Positions 1 to 6,290 of a stretch of 8,966 nucleotides of DNA are shown here, piece by piece. The stretch's first letter is position 1, and each line of letters opens with the position of its first letter. The notes beneath the pieces were generated by a model. The model saw only the letters and a program-made list of their open reading frames with translations. It was not told the origin of the DNA and ran no database searches. The translations under genes and the position numbers were made by a program. The stretch spans positions 1-8,966 of the forward strand of contig JACQFK010000609.1 in NCBI GenBank assembly GCA_016200125.1. The letters run 5' to 3'. The stretch is from Planctomycetota bacterium. GTDB taxonomy: Bacteria > Planctomycetota > MHYJ01 > JACPRB01.

Positions 1-1
1 G

Positions 2-1606
2 CGTTTTCGCCTCCATCGCGCCGAGCGCCTCGATCGCCTTCCGGCGCATCGCGGGCTGGATGTCCTTGAGCAGCGCCGCGACCGGATCCGCGAAGGCCGC
101 CGCCCGCAGCTGCCCCAGCGTCGTGACCGCCGCTTCACGAACCTGCAGGTTGGGATCGACGAGCAGCTTCGCGACGTCGGGAGCCGTCTCGCGGGCTTCC
201 ATCTGCCCCAGAGCCTCGACCGCCGCCGTCCGCACGTCGAAGTCCTCGTCGCGCAGCAGGGCCGCGACGTCGGCCGCCGACTCCTTGGCCTCCAGCGAGC
301 CCAGCAGGCGGGCCGCCTGCTCCCGGCGCTTCTCGCTCTTGTGCTTGAGCGATTCCGCGACCCGGGGTCCCACCTCCCTGCTGCCCATCTCCCGGAGCAG
401 GTCGCAGAGTTCCTGGAAGAGCGAATCGTTGGGATCCTCGACCGGGTCGTTCGGCTCGACCATCAGCTTCGCGACCGCCGGCGCGAAACCCGCCGGCCGG
501 GCCTCCTTCAGCGCGATGAAGATCTCGTCGGCCGCTCTCTTGTCCGGCGATTTCAAGAGGGGGACGATCCGGGGCGCGAACTCGGAGGCCCGCAGGTAGA
601 TCAGCGTGGTCGCGGCGACCGTTCGCACCCGGGGCTCAGGATCCTGAAGCAGGGGTCCCACGCGGGGCAGGGACTCCTTCGCCTCGAGCTTGGCCAGGGC
701 GTTCAGCGCCGCGAGGCGGACCTCGGTCGCCGGGTCGCCCAGCAGCTCCGCGACCGCCGGAGCGCTTTCGCGCGCATCCAGGTGCGCCAGCAGGGAGATC
801 GCCTTCTCCCGTCTCGACGCGCTCGCGTGCTTGAAGAGCGCCAGGATCCCGGGCGTCACCTCGGTCGAGCCGAGACGGCTCAGCAGCTCCCAGGCGGTCG
901 TGAACACGGAGTCGTCCGGGTCTCCGAGCAGTTCCGCGACGGCCGGCGCGAATTCCGCCGCGCGGCTGTCCATCAGGGCGGAGACGACGATCTCCGAAAG
1001 CTCCTTGTCCGGATCCTTCAGCAGGGCTCCGATCTTGGGGGCAAGCTCCTTTGCCCGGAGGCGGATCAACGCGTTCACGGCGGCGAGGCGCACGGCCTTG
1101 TCCGGGTCCTGGAACAGCTTGGCGGCATGAGGCAGGCACGCGCGGAGCCGCTTCTCGGCGATGAAGCGCAGGAGCTCCCGCTTCTGGTCGTTCGGGTCCG
1201 AGCCGCCGGGTCGGCGGAAGGCCTCCTCCACGAGGAAGGTCAGGTCCTCCTCGCCGAGCAGGATGGGTTGAAGGAGCGCCCAGTCCCAGGAGTTGTAGCC
1301 GCTGGTGGTCAGCAGCTGCTCGCTCATCCCGTCGACCGCGCGCAGCTTCGGGGGCATGCGTCCGCGGAGCTCGAGGTGCCGGAGGATCTGCTCCGCCCGG
1401 GCCTTGGGCGCGGCGGACCCCTGGGCGACTTTCCGGAGCGCGGCGCTCACGGCATCCTTCGTGGACGCCTGCTCGCCCCATTCGAGGAGCTTCTGCGCCG
1501 CCCGGGCCTCGAGGTCGGCGTCGTCGCCCTTGAGCCGCTCGATCTCCCCCGCGATCTGCGCGGCGTCTTGCGCCAGGAAGAGGAGCAGCGACAAGATCGG
1601 GGACAT
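2..1606 (-). CDS. Exported HEAT-repeat protein, partial (C-terminus beyond left edge)
   Basis: The minus-strand frame is open from ATG 1606 to the left edge, giving 535 residues and no stop, so the C-terminus is missing. The N-terminus (MSPILSLLLFLAQDAAQ) looks like a short Sec signal, though it has no basic n-region. Residues 20-160 are helical, with a less regular segment around 90-135. From about residue 165 the protein is a HEAT/PBS-lyase-like alpha solenoid: the loop before each second-helix VRxAAxxAL-type motif recurs at residues 167, 198, 229, 260, 291, 322, 353, 384, 422, 453, 484 and 515. The period is exactly 31 residues with one 7-residue insertion near 385-395. No catalytic motif is visible, so it is probably a periplasmic or surface protein-binding scaffold. 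It starts 40 nt after the upstream lipoprotein gene's stop and is probably co-transcribed. Only a weak GGGGG lies 3 nt before ATG. Family confidence is high; the role is unknown. Confidence 0.9.
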   Translation of the reverse strand, partial: MSPILSLLLFLAQDAAQIAGEIERLKGDDADLEARAAQKLLEWGEQASTKDAVSAALRKVAQGSAAPKARAEQILRHLELRGRMPPKLRAVDGMSEQLLTTSGYNSWDWALLQPILLGEEDLTFLVEEAFRRPGGSDPNDQKRELLRFIAEKRLRACLPHAAKLFQDPDKAVRLAAVNALIRLRAKELAPKIGALLKDPDKELSEIVVSALMDSRAAEFAPAVAELLGDPDDSVFTTAWELLSRLGSTEVTPGILALFKHASASRREKAISLLAHLDARESAPAVAELLGDPATEVRLAALNALAKLEAKESLPRVGPLLQDPEPRVRTVAATTLIYLRASEFAPRIVPLLKSPDKRAADEIFIALKEARPAGFAPAVAKLMVEPNDPVEDPNDSLFQELCDLLREMGSREVGPRVAESLKHKSEKRREQAARLLGSLEAKESAADVAALLRDEDFDVRTAAVEALGQMEARETAPDVAKLLVDPNLQVREAAVTTLGQLRAAAFADPVAALLKDIQPAMRRKAIEALGAMEAKT

Positions 1607-1646
1607 CAGCCCCCAGCGTACCCCAATCGGGCTTCCCGGTGCAAGG

Positions 1647-3134
1647 TCAGCGGTGCCCCGCCGGGTCGACCAGGTAGAGCAGGGCGTCGCCGCCGAAGGG
1701 CGCGGTGAAGGACTGCGCCGCCGGGCCGGCCGGTAGGGGATCCTGGAGGGTGACCCTGCCCGTCGACGGGTCGAACCACTCGACGGCGAGCTTCCGGGAG
1801 CCCGGCATCGCGGAGAGATCGACCGTGAAGCTTCCCCCCGAGGGGGCGTAGACCAGGTACTCCGCGCCCGCCGCCGGCGTCTGCGCGAGGCACTGCTTCG
1901 TGGAGGAGAGCGCGGGTTGGGGGACGACCTCGCCCAGGTTGAGGCGCCGCGAGTATTTCAGCAGGTAGCCGAGATTGTCGCGGAAGTCCTTCCAGCGCGG
2001 ATCCGGCTGCAGCCCGATGCCGTGCTCCGGCGAGGCGGTCAGGTTGCGGCTCTGCCGCGGATACTCGACCACGTAGGGGTCCATGAAGAGCACCTGGTTG
2101 CCGTTCGTGAAGTTGATCCAGGCGTAGTTCCGGTTCTTCTGGGCCGTCTCGTTCCACATTCCGAAGTAGCTGTGATCGCTGTCGTTCACGTTGACCTTGC
2201 AGGCGGGCCGTCCGCTGCCGCAGGACTTCAGGTGGGAGATCCGGGCCGTCGGCGCCACCCAGTCCGCATCCGAGTTGTAGAGGATCGAGTCCGGGGAACT
2301 GTCGAGGGCGCCGTAGCCGATCGGATGCTGGAAGGGCTTGGAGCGCTCGTAGTCGCGGGTGAACGCGATGAGGTGATTGTTCCACCACTCGGACTTCGGC
2401 GGCGCCTCCTGCGAGACGATCCAGAGGACGTTGGGCAGGTCGTTCAGCGTGTCGATCAGCTCCCGGACATAGGCGTCCTGCACTTCGGTGATCGCGTTGG
2501 GCGCGGTCATCGTCAGGGCCGCGATGGCCGAGGCGACGGAGCCGCCGCGGTAGCCGTCGTCGATGCCGTTGACGTTGTTCGGCCCGGAGAGCGGGTAGCC
2601 GTCGGTCGCCGATCGGAAGCGCAGGAGGAACTCGGCCGAGAACAGGTAGACGCCCGCGTAGATGCCGGCGTCGCCCAGGGCCTTCGTCCGCGCCCGAAGC
2701 CGGTCGAAGTAGGCGGGGTCGAACTTCGTCAGGTCGAATTTCAGGCCGCCGTCGGTCGCGGTTCCGGGACCCCTGCGAGGCCAGGGATGCGGGGCGATGC
2801 TGAAGTCGGGCGGGTTCTTCTCGGTGGTCGGCAGGTTGTGGATCTTCGGCAGTTCCGAGTACCAAAGAAGGGTGAAGTTGTGCCCATGCGCCTGCAGGAA
2901 GCGCACGAAGGCGTCGAAGTCCAGCGTGCGGAGCGTGCCGTCCGTCCCCCAGTCCTGCAGCGTGTTCCAGGTGTGCGAGCCGCAGAGGGCGATCGGCGTC
3001 CCGCCCGCGTCCTGGAAGTAGTGCGGGTTCCGGGAGACTTGGAGCGGCGAGGCGACGGGGGATCCGATGCAATGCGGGCCGCAGCCGGCGATGACGATCG
3101 CGACCAGGGCAAGGAGGCCGCGTGCTGTGTTCAT
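1647..3134 (-). CDS. Lipoprotein, apiosidase-like (DUF4038-type) glycoside hydrolase with collagen-binding-like C-terminal domain
   Basis: The product has 495 residues. Residues 1-18 form a lipoprotein signal: MNTARG n-region, hydrophobic core, lipobox VIAGC with lipidated Cys18. Residues about 35-400 look like a TIM barrel of the apiosidase-like (DUF4038) group. Visible marks are GSHTWNTLQD (52-61), HGHNFTLLW (83-91), GIYAGVYLF (157-165), and VLWIVSQEA (237-244), where Glu243 is the best candidate acid/base at the end of strand 4. Residues about 424-490 (EYLVYAPSGGSFTVDLSA, EWFDPSTG, FGGDALLYL) match the pattern of the putative collagen-binding domain often found at the end of such barrels. 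The role is probably surface hydrolysis of a plant or microbial glycan; substrate unknown. The start is fixed because an in-frame TAG lies two codons upstream of ATG 3134. There is no Shine-Dalgarno and only 13 nt to the preceding stop, so translational coupling is likely. Hydrolase class is likely; exact GH family unsure. Confidence 0.88.
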   Translation of the reverse strand: MNTARGLLALVAIVIAGCGPHCIGSPVASPLQVSRNPHYFQDAGGTPIALCGSHTWNTLQDWGTDGTLRTLDFDAFVRFLQAHGHNFTLLWYSELPKIHNLPTTEKNPPDFSIAPHPWPRRGPGTATDGGLKFDLTKFDPAYFDRLRARTKALGDAGIYAGVYLFSAEFLLRFRSATDGYPLSGPNNVNGIDDGYRGGSVASAIAALTMTAPNAITEVQDAYVRELIDTLNDLPNVLWIVSQEAPPKSEWWNNHLIAFTRDYERSKPFQHPIGYGALDSSPDSILYNSDADWVAPTARISHLKSCGSGRPACKVNVNDSDHSYFGMWNETAQKNRNYAWINFTNGNQVLFMDPYVVEYPRQSRNLTASPEHGIGLQPDPRWKDFRDNLGYLLKYSRRLNLGEVVPQPALSSTKQCLAQTPAAGAEYLVYAPSGGSFTVDLSAMPGSRKLAVEWFDPSTGRVTLQDPLPAGPAAQSFTAPFGGDALLYLVDPAGHR

Positions 3135-3147
3135 GCTGAACTAACGC

Positions 3148-4587
3148 TCAACTCAGCAGCGCGGGTTTCGTGACCTTGCCCATTGCATTGCGGGGCAGGG
3201 CGTCCAGCACCCGGAGGCGCCGCGGCATCTTGTAGGGCGCGAGCTTGTCGCGGCAGAAGTCCTTGAGCTCCTCGAGCGAGAGCGACCGCTTCGGGTGCAG
3301 GACGACGCAGGCCGTCACGACCTCGCCCCATTCCGGGTCGGGCGCGCCGACGACGGCGGCCTCGCGGATCGCGGGATGCTCCAGCAGGACGGCCTCGATC
3401 TCGAGGGCGGAAAGCTTGTAGCCGGCGCTCTTGATGATGTCGACGGAGGCGCGGCCGCGGATGCGGACATAGCCTGCATCGACCTCGGCCACGTCGCCCG
3501 TGAGGAAGTATCCGCCGCGGAAGGAGTCGCGTGTCGCGTCGGGCAGCTTCCAGTACTCCCGGAAGAGGGAAGGACCCCGCACGAGGATTTCGCCGGGGAC
3601 GCCGGGCGGCGCGTCGCGGCCGTCCTCCGCGACGATGCGGATCTCCATGCCGGGCAGGGGCCGGCCCACGCTGCCCGGGCGCCGCTCGCCGCGGTAGGGA
3701 TTGGAGAGCGCCATCCCGATCTCCGTCATGCCGTAGCGCTCCAGCAGCGCCTGCCCCGTGATCTCCCGCCAGCGCTTCCAGAGCGTCGAGGGCAGCGCGG
3801 CCGAGCCCGACACGGCCAGACGCAGGGCCGCCGCGCCCGACGTCCACGCGGCGCGCCGGGCCGGCTCCGCCGCCTCCCAGGCCTCCTGGAGCTGGTGGTA
3901 GAGCGTCGGCACGGCGTAGAAGACCGTGGCCTCGCGCGCGGCGAAGCGCTCCCAGACCTCCGCGGGCCGGAAGGCTTCGAGGAAGCGGAGCTCCGCGCCG
4001 GCGCGGAGCGCGCCGAGCGCCCCGTTGATGAGCCCGTGGACGTGATGAAGGGGCAGCACGTGGAGGAGGCGGTCTTCGGCGGTCCATTCCCAGGCTTGGT
4101 GGAGGATGCCGACCTGCGAGGCGAGGCTCGCGTGGGTGTGGACCACGCCCTTGGGCTTGCCGGTGGTCCCCGAGGTGTAGAGCATCGCCGCGGCGGCGTC
4201 GGGCGGGGGAGGGGCGGGCGCCTTCGGGCCTCCGGGCTCCCGGAGCGTCCTGCCCTCGACGAGGGGCGCCGGCACGCCCTCCACCTTCGATTCGGAGAGG
4301 ATCCGCGAGATCCCCGCGTCGGCGATCTGGTACGACAGTTCGCGCGGCGTGCCGCGGAGCGAGAGCGGGACGGCAATGCCGCCCGCCTCGAAGACGCCCA
4401 GGAGCAGCGCGATCGATTCCTTCGTCCGGTCGAGGAAGAGGCCGATGCGCTCGCCTCCGAGCGCGCCGAGGCGGCCCGCGACGGCGTCGGCCTGCGCGGC
4501 AAGTTCCCCGTAGGTCCAGCCGTCCCGCGCATCCAGGATCGCGGTCTTCGAGGAGGCTCCCTGCGAGAGGTAGGGGAGGGAGGGCAT
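3148..4587 (-). CDS. Acyl-CoA synthetase, MatB/ACSF3-like (probable malonyl/methylmalonyl-CoA synthetase)
   Basis: A 479-aa cytoplasmic member of the ANL superfamily, which activates a carboxylate with ATP through an acyl-adenylate and transfers it to CoA. Core motifs are complete: P-loop YTSGTTGKPKG (137-147), RYGMTEIG (284-291), TGD (363-365), the IRGRASVDIIKSAGYK hinge region (376-391), and C-terminal PRNAMGKV (465-472), whose Lys471 is the expected adenylation lysine. Assignment to malonyl-CoA synthetases rests on LPLHHVHGL (178-186), VSGSAALP (259-266), ERYGMTEIGMALSNP (283-297) and GRASVDIIK, which closely resemble my recollection of human ACSF3 and bacterial MatB. Arg256, just before VSGSAALP, is the likely contact for a second carboxylate, by analogy with MatB structures (from memory). 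ATG 4587 overlaps the transporter stop as TGATG, with GGGGG just upstream, so the two are translationally coupled. Malonate, methylmalonate or another short acid cannot be separated from sequence alone. Confidence 0.93.
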   Translation of the reverse strand: MPSLPYLSQGASSKTAILDARDGWTYGELAAQADAVAGRLGALGGERIGLFLDRTKESIALLLGVFEAGGIAVPLSLRGTPRELSYQIADAGISRILSESKVEGVPAPLVEGRTLREPGGPKAPAPPPPDAAAAMLYTSGTTGKPKGVVHTHASLASQVGILHQAWEWTAEDRLLHVLPLHHVHGLINGALGALRAGAELRFLEAFRPAEVWERFAAREATVFYAVPTLYHQLQEAWEAAEPARRAAWTSGAAALRLAVSGSAALPSTLWKRWREITGQALLERYGMTEIGMALSNPYRGERRPGSVGRPLPGMEIRIVAEDGRDAPPGVPGEILVRGPSLFREYWKLPDATRDSFRGGYFLTGDVAEVDAGYVRIRGRASVDIIKSAGYKLSALEIEAVLLEHPAIREAAVVGAPDPEWGEVVTACVVLHPKRSLSLEELKDFCRDKLAPYKMPRRLRVLDALPRNAMGKVTKPALLS

Positions 4588-5894
4588 CAGTCCCCCGCGT
4601 CGCCCGAGGAGAGCTCGCGGTGCGCGGTCTCGGCGGCCAGCGCCACGGAGAGGACGGTCACCAGGGCCATGCCGACCACGAGCAGGGCGATGGGCCAGGC
4701 GGCTCCGGTCCGCTTCAGAAGGCTCGTGGCGATGAGCGGCGAAAGCCCGCCGGCGATCACGGAGGCCAGCTGGTAGCCCAGCGAGGCGCCGCTGTAGCGG
4801 ACCTTGGTTCCGAAAAGCTCGGAGAAGAAGCTGGCCTGGGGGCCGTACATGGCCGCGTGGCCGAAGATGAGCGGAGGCAGGATCGCGAGGAACAGATAGG
4901 CGGGCTTCGCCCCGTCGAGCAGCCAGAAGAAGGGGAAGGCGAAGAGTCCGGTGAAGATCGCGCCGCCCAGGTAGACCGGCCGGCGGCCGATCCGGTCCGA
5001 GAGCGCGCCGTAGGCCGGGATCGCGACCAGCTCGATGGCCGCGGCGACGGAGACGGCGAGGAGGACGTCGGACTGGGAGAATCCGATGCGGGGCTGGGTG
5101 GCGTAGGTCAGGACGAACACGGTGAACAGGTAGAAGGCGCCGTTCTCCGCCAGCCGCGCGCCCATGGCCAGGAGGATGCCTTTGCGGTGCTGGCGCAGGG
5201 CCTCGAGGATCGGCGCGCGGGACGCCTTGCCCTGCTCCTTGATCTGCGTGAACACCGGAGGCTCGACGATCGCGAGCCGGATGAAGAGGCCCACGGCGAC
5301 CAGGAGCACGCTGACGAGGAAGCCCAGGCGCCAGCCCCAGGCGAGCAGCTGGGCCTCGGGGAGCTTCGCGATCCGCCGGAAGACCAGCGTGGCCAGCAGC
5401 AGCCCGGCGGGCACGCCCACCTGGGGCCAGCTCCCGTAAAAGCCCCGGCGGCCGGGAGGCGAGTGCTCGACGGCCATGAGCACGGCGCCGCCCCACTCGC
5501 CGCCGATCCCGAATCCCTGGGCGAAGCGCAGCGCCACGAGCAGGATCGGGGCCCAGACTCCGATGCTCTGGTAGGTCGGCAGCAACCCGATCAGGAAGGT
5601 CGCGACGCCCATGATCAGGAGGGTCAGGACGAGCATCGACTTGCGCCCGATGCGGTCGCCGTAGTGGCCGCAGACGATGCCGCCGATCGGCCGCGCGACG
5701 AAGCCGACGGCATAGGTGCCGAAGGACGCCAGGGTGCCCGTCAGCGGGTCGTACTGCGGAAAGAAGAGCCGGCCGAAGATGAGCGCGCTGGCGGTGCCGT
5801 AGAGGAAGAAGTCGTACCACTCGATCGTGGTGCCGATGAAGCTGGCGATCGCCACCTTCCGGACGGACTTAGGGCCCCGGGCCTCGGCGTTCAT
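4587..5894 (-). CDS. MFS transporter, metabolite:H+ symporter (MHS) family
   Basis: A 435-aa inner-membrane protein with twelve predicted transmembrane helices (about 15-40, 55-75, 87-107, 113-135, 157-173, 189-210, 240-264, 275-295, 305-325, 332-352, 370-392, 399-420). MHS marks are GTTIEWYDFFLYG (21-33) in helix 1, the MFS motif A loop GHYGDRIGRKSM (76-87), RFAQGFGIGGEWGGA (123-137), and a second motif A-like GALSDRIGRRP (296-306). Length is normal for the family, whose known members import dicarboxylates, shikimate, citrate, proline/betaine and similar solutes by proton symport. Its partner is the overlapping CoA ligase, so it probably imports that enzyme's acid substrate. Start at ATG 5894 gives a cytoplasmic N-tail of normal size. 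The frame stays open to an ATG at 6251, but that extension is Arg/Gly-rich and would run through the intergenic region and the oppositely oriented small lipoprotein gene. Only a weak AGG lies upstream. It is the first gene of the probable operon. Confidence 0.94.
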   Translation of the reverse strand: MNAEARGPKSVRKVAIASFIGTTIEWYDFFLYGTASALIFGRLFFPQYDPLTGTLASFGTYAVGFVARPIGGIVCGHYGDRIGRKSMLVLTLLIMGVATFLIGLLPTYQSIGVWAPILLVALRFAQGFGIGGEWGGAVLMAVEHSPPGRRGFYGSWPQVGVPAGLLLATLVFRRIAKLPEAQLLAWGWRLGFLVSVLLVAVGLFIRLAIVEPPVFTQIKEQGKASRAPILEALRQHRKGILLAMGARLAENGAFYLFTVFVLTYATQPRIGFSQSDVLLAVSVAAAIELVAIPAYGALSDRIGRRPVYLGGAIFTGLFAFPFFWLLDGAKPAYLFLAILPPLIFGHAAMYGPQASFFSELFGTKVRYSGASLGYQLASVIAGGLSPLIATSLLKRTGAAWPIALLVVGMALVTVLSVALAAETAHRELSSGDAGD

Positions 5895-6038
5895 GACAGG
5901 CCTATGAAACAGGCTGGAGGGGCCGGGGCTCAAGCGAAACCGCATCTTTTTTCCGTAAAGCGCCATTTTCCCCGTCGAGAAAACGGGAGTTCGGCGCACT
6001 CCCCGGGTGGAAGGCCTTGATAGAAAGGAGAACCGCCC
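5895..6038. promoter_or_regulatory. Divergent intergenic region with inverted repeats
   Basis: This 144-nt gap separates the start of the minus-strand transporter operon from the plus-strand small lipoprotein gene, so promoters for both directions should lie here. It is less GC-rich in its centre, with a T6 run (5947-5952) and TTTTC/GAAAA arms (5966-5970/5979-5983). The clearest structure is a perfect 6-bp inverted repeat GGGAGT-N7-ACTCCC (5985-6003), adjoining CCCGT-N7-ACGGG (5971-5987). It could be a regulator's operator or a 5' UTR stem-loop of the lipoprotein transcript. On the minus strand, TTGAGC followed 18 nt later by TTTCAT is a poor sigma-70-like pair. I could not place any promoter with confidence. 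Confidence 0.4.
6024..6030 (+). promoter_or_regulatory. Shine-Dalgarno AAAGGAG for the small lipoprotein
   Basis: AAAGGAG lies 8 nt before ATG 6039. It is the best ribosome-binding site in the window and supports the 73-aa ORF as a real, well-translated gene; most other starts here have weak or no Shine-Dalgarno. Confidence 0.75.
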
Positions 6039-6260
6039 ATGAAGCGCCTGATCGCCGCCGCCGTCCTCGCCGCCTGCGCCGCCGGATGCTCCGCGAAGCC
6101 CTGCGTCGACGGAGAACGCACCTCGAATTCGGGATTCTACGGGTACGGGTCGACCCGGACCTCCTACGACCCCTGCAAGCAGAAGTGCTGCGCCCCGGAC
6201 TGGGCCCCCGGCTGCGCCTGCTCCAAGCGCTGCCCCTGCTGGGAGCGCCATCCCAAGTAA
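6039..6260 (+). CDS. Small cysteine-rich lipoprotein, uncharacterised
   Basis: A 73-aa product. MKRLIAAAVLAACAAGC is a textbook lipoprotein signal: basic n-region, alanine-rich core, lipobox AAGC with Cys17 as the lipidated residue. The mature part is about 57 residues with nine cysteines (17, 22, 46, 50, 51, 59, 61, 65, 67); eight remain besides the lipidated one. Seven sit in 22 residues with spacing C-x3-CC-x7-C-x-C-x3-C-x-C, next to Trp55, Trp68 and His71. Between the two cysteine groups is a Gly/Tyr/Ser-rich stretch (29-43). The density suggests either a disulfide-knotted surface peptide or a metal-binding lipoprotein. I do not recognise the family. The optimal Shine-Dalgarno and lipobox favour a real gene. 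It is followed within 4 to 28 nt by the large helical-repeat gene on the same strand, so the two may share a transcript and partner in the envelope or in regulation. Confidence 0.78.
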   Translation: MKRLIAAAVLAACAAGCSAKPCVDGERTSNSGFYGYGSTRTSYDPCKQKCCAPDWAPGCACSKRCPCWERHPK

Positions 6261-6262
6261 AC

Positions 6263-6290
6263 CATGCGCGGGGTATCATTCCCCCGCATG
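6263..6290 (+). promoter_or_regulatory. Stem-loop covering the start region of the large gene
   Basis: The arms are CATGC (6263-6267) pairing with GCATG (6286-6290), and, after a single bulged C at 6269, five G pairing with CCCCC (6281-6285), around a 7-nt loop TATCATT (6274-6280). This is ten G:C-rich pairs in a 28-nt element that begins 2 nt after the lipoprotein stop. Both candidate start codons of the next gene, ATG 6264 and ATG 6288 (same frame), lie in its opposite arms. No T-run follows, so it is not a typical intrinsic terminator. It may attenuate translation of the large gene or protect the lipoprotein mRNA end. Alternatively, loop TATCAT resembles a -10 box, which would give a nearly leaderless transcript at ATG 6288. 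Confidence 0.5.

Noticed and set aside
636..1481. A 281-codon minus-strand frame in the HEAT region
   Set aside because: It is Arg/Pro/Gly-rich and out of frame with the HEAT repeat pattern, which is continuous through the whole interval in another frame.
341..1708. Long plus-strand frames opposite the HEAT gene
   Set aside because: Their composition (Arg/Gly/Glu-rich) and matching ~93-nt periodicity come from the HEAT repeats on the minus strand.
3148..5820. An 890-codon minus-strand frame that could be read as a transporter-ligase fusion
   Set aside because: Only the part from 4587 down is a real protein. The upstream portion is an Arg/Pro/Ala-rich shadow of the transporter, which is encoded in another frame with proper membrane helices and its own stop at 4587.
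5895..6251. N-terminal extension of the transporter from an ATG at 6251
   Set aside because: The extension is Gly/Arg-rich, lacks the family's features, and would overlap the divergent region and the oppositely oriented lipoprotein gene. ATG 5894 gives the normal family length.
6263..6290. Intrinsic terminator after the small lipoprotein
   Set aside because: The stem is strong but no T-run follows, and it overlaps the next gene's start codons, so a regulatory stem-loop fits better.
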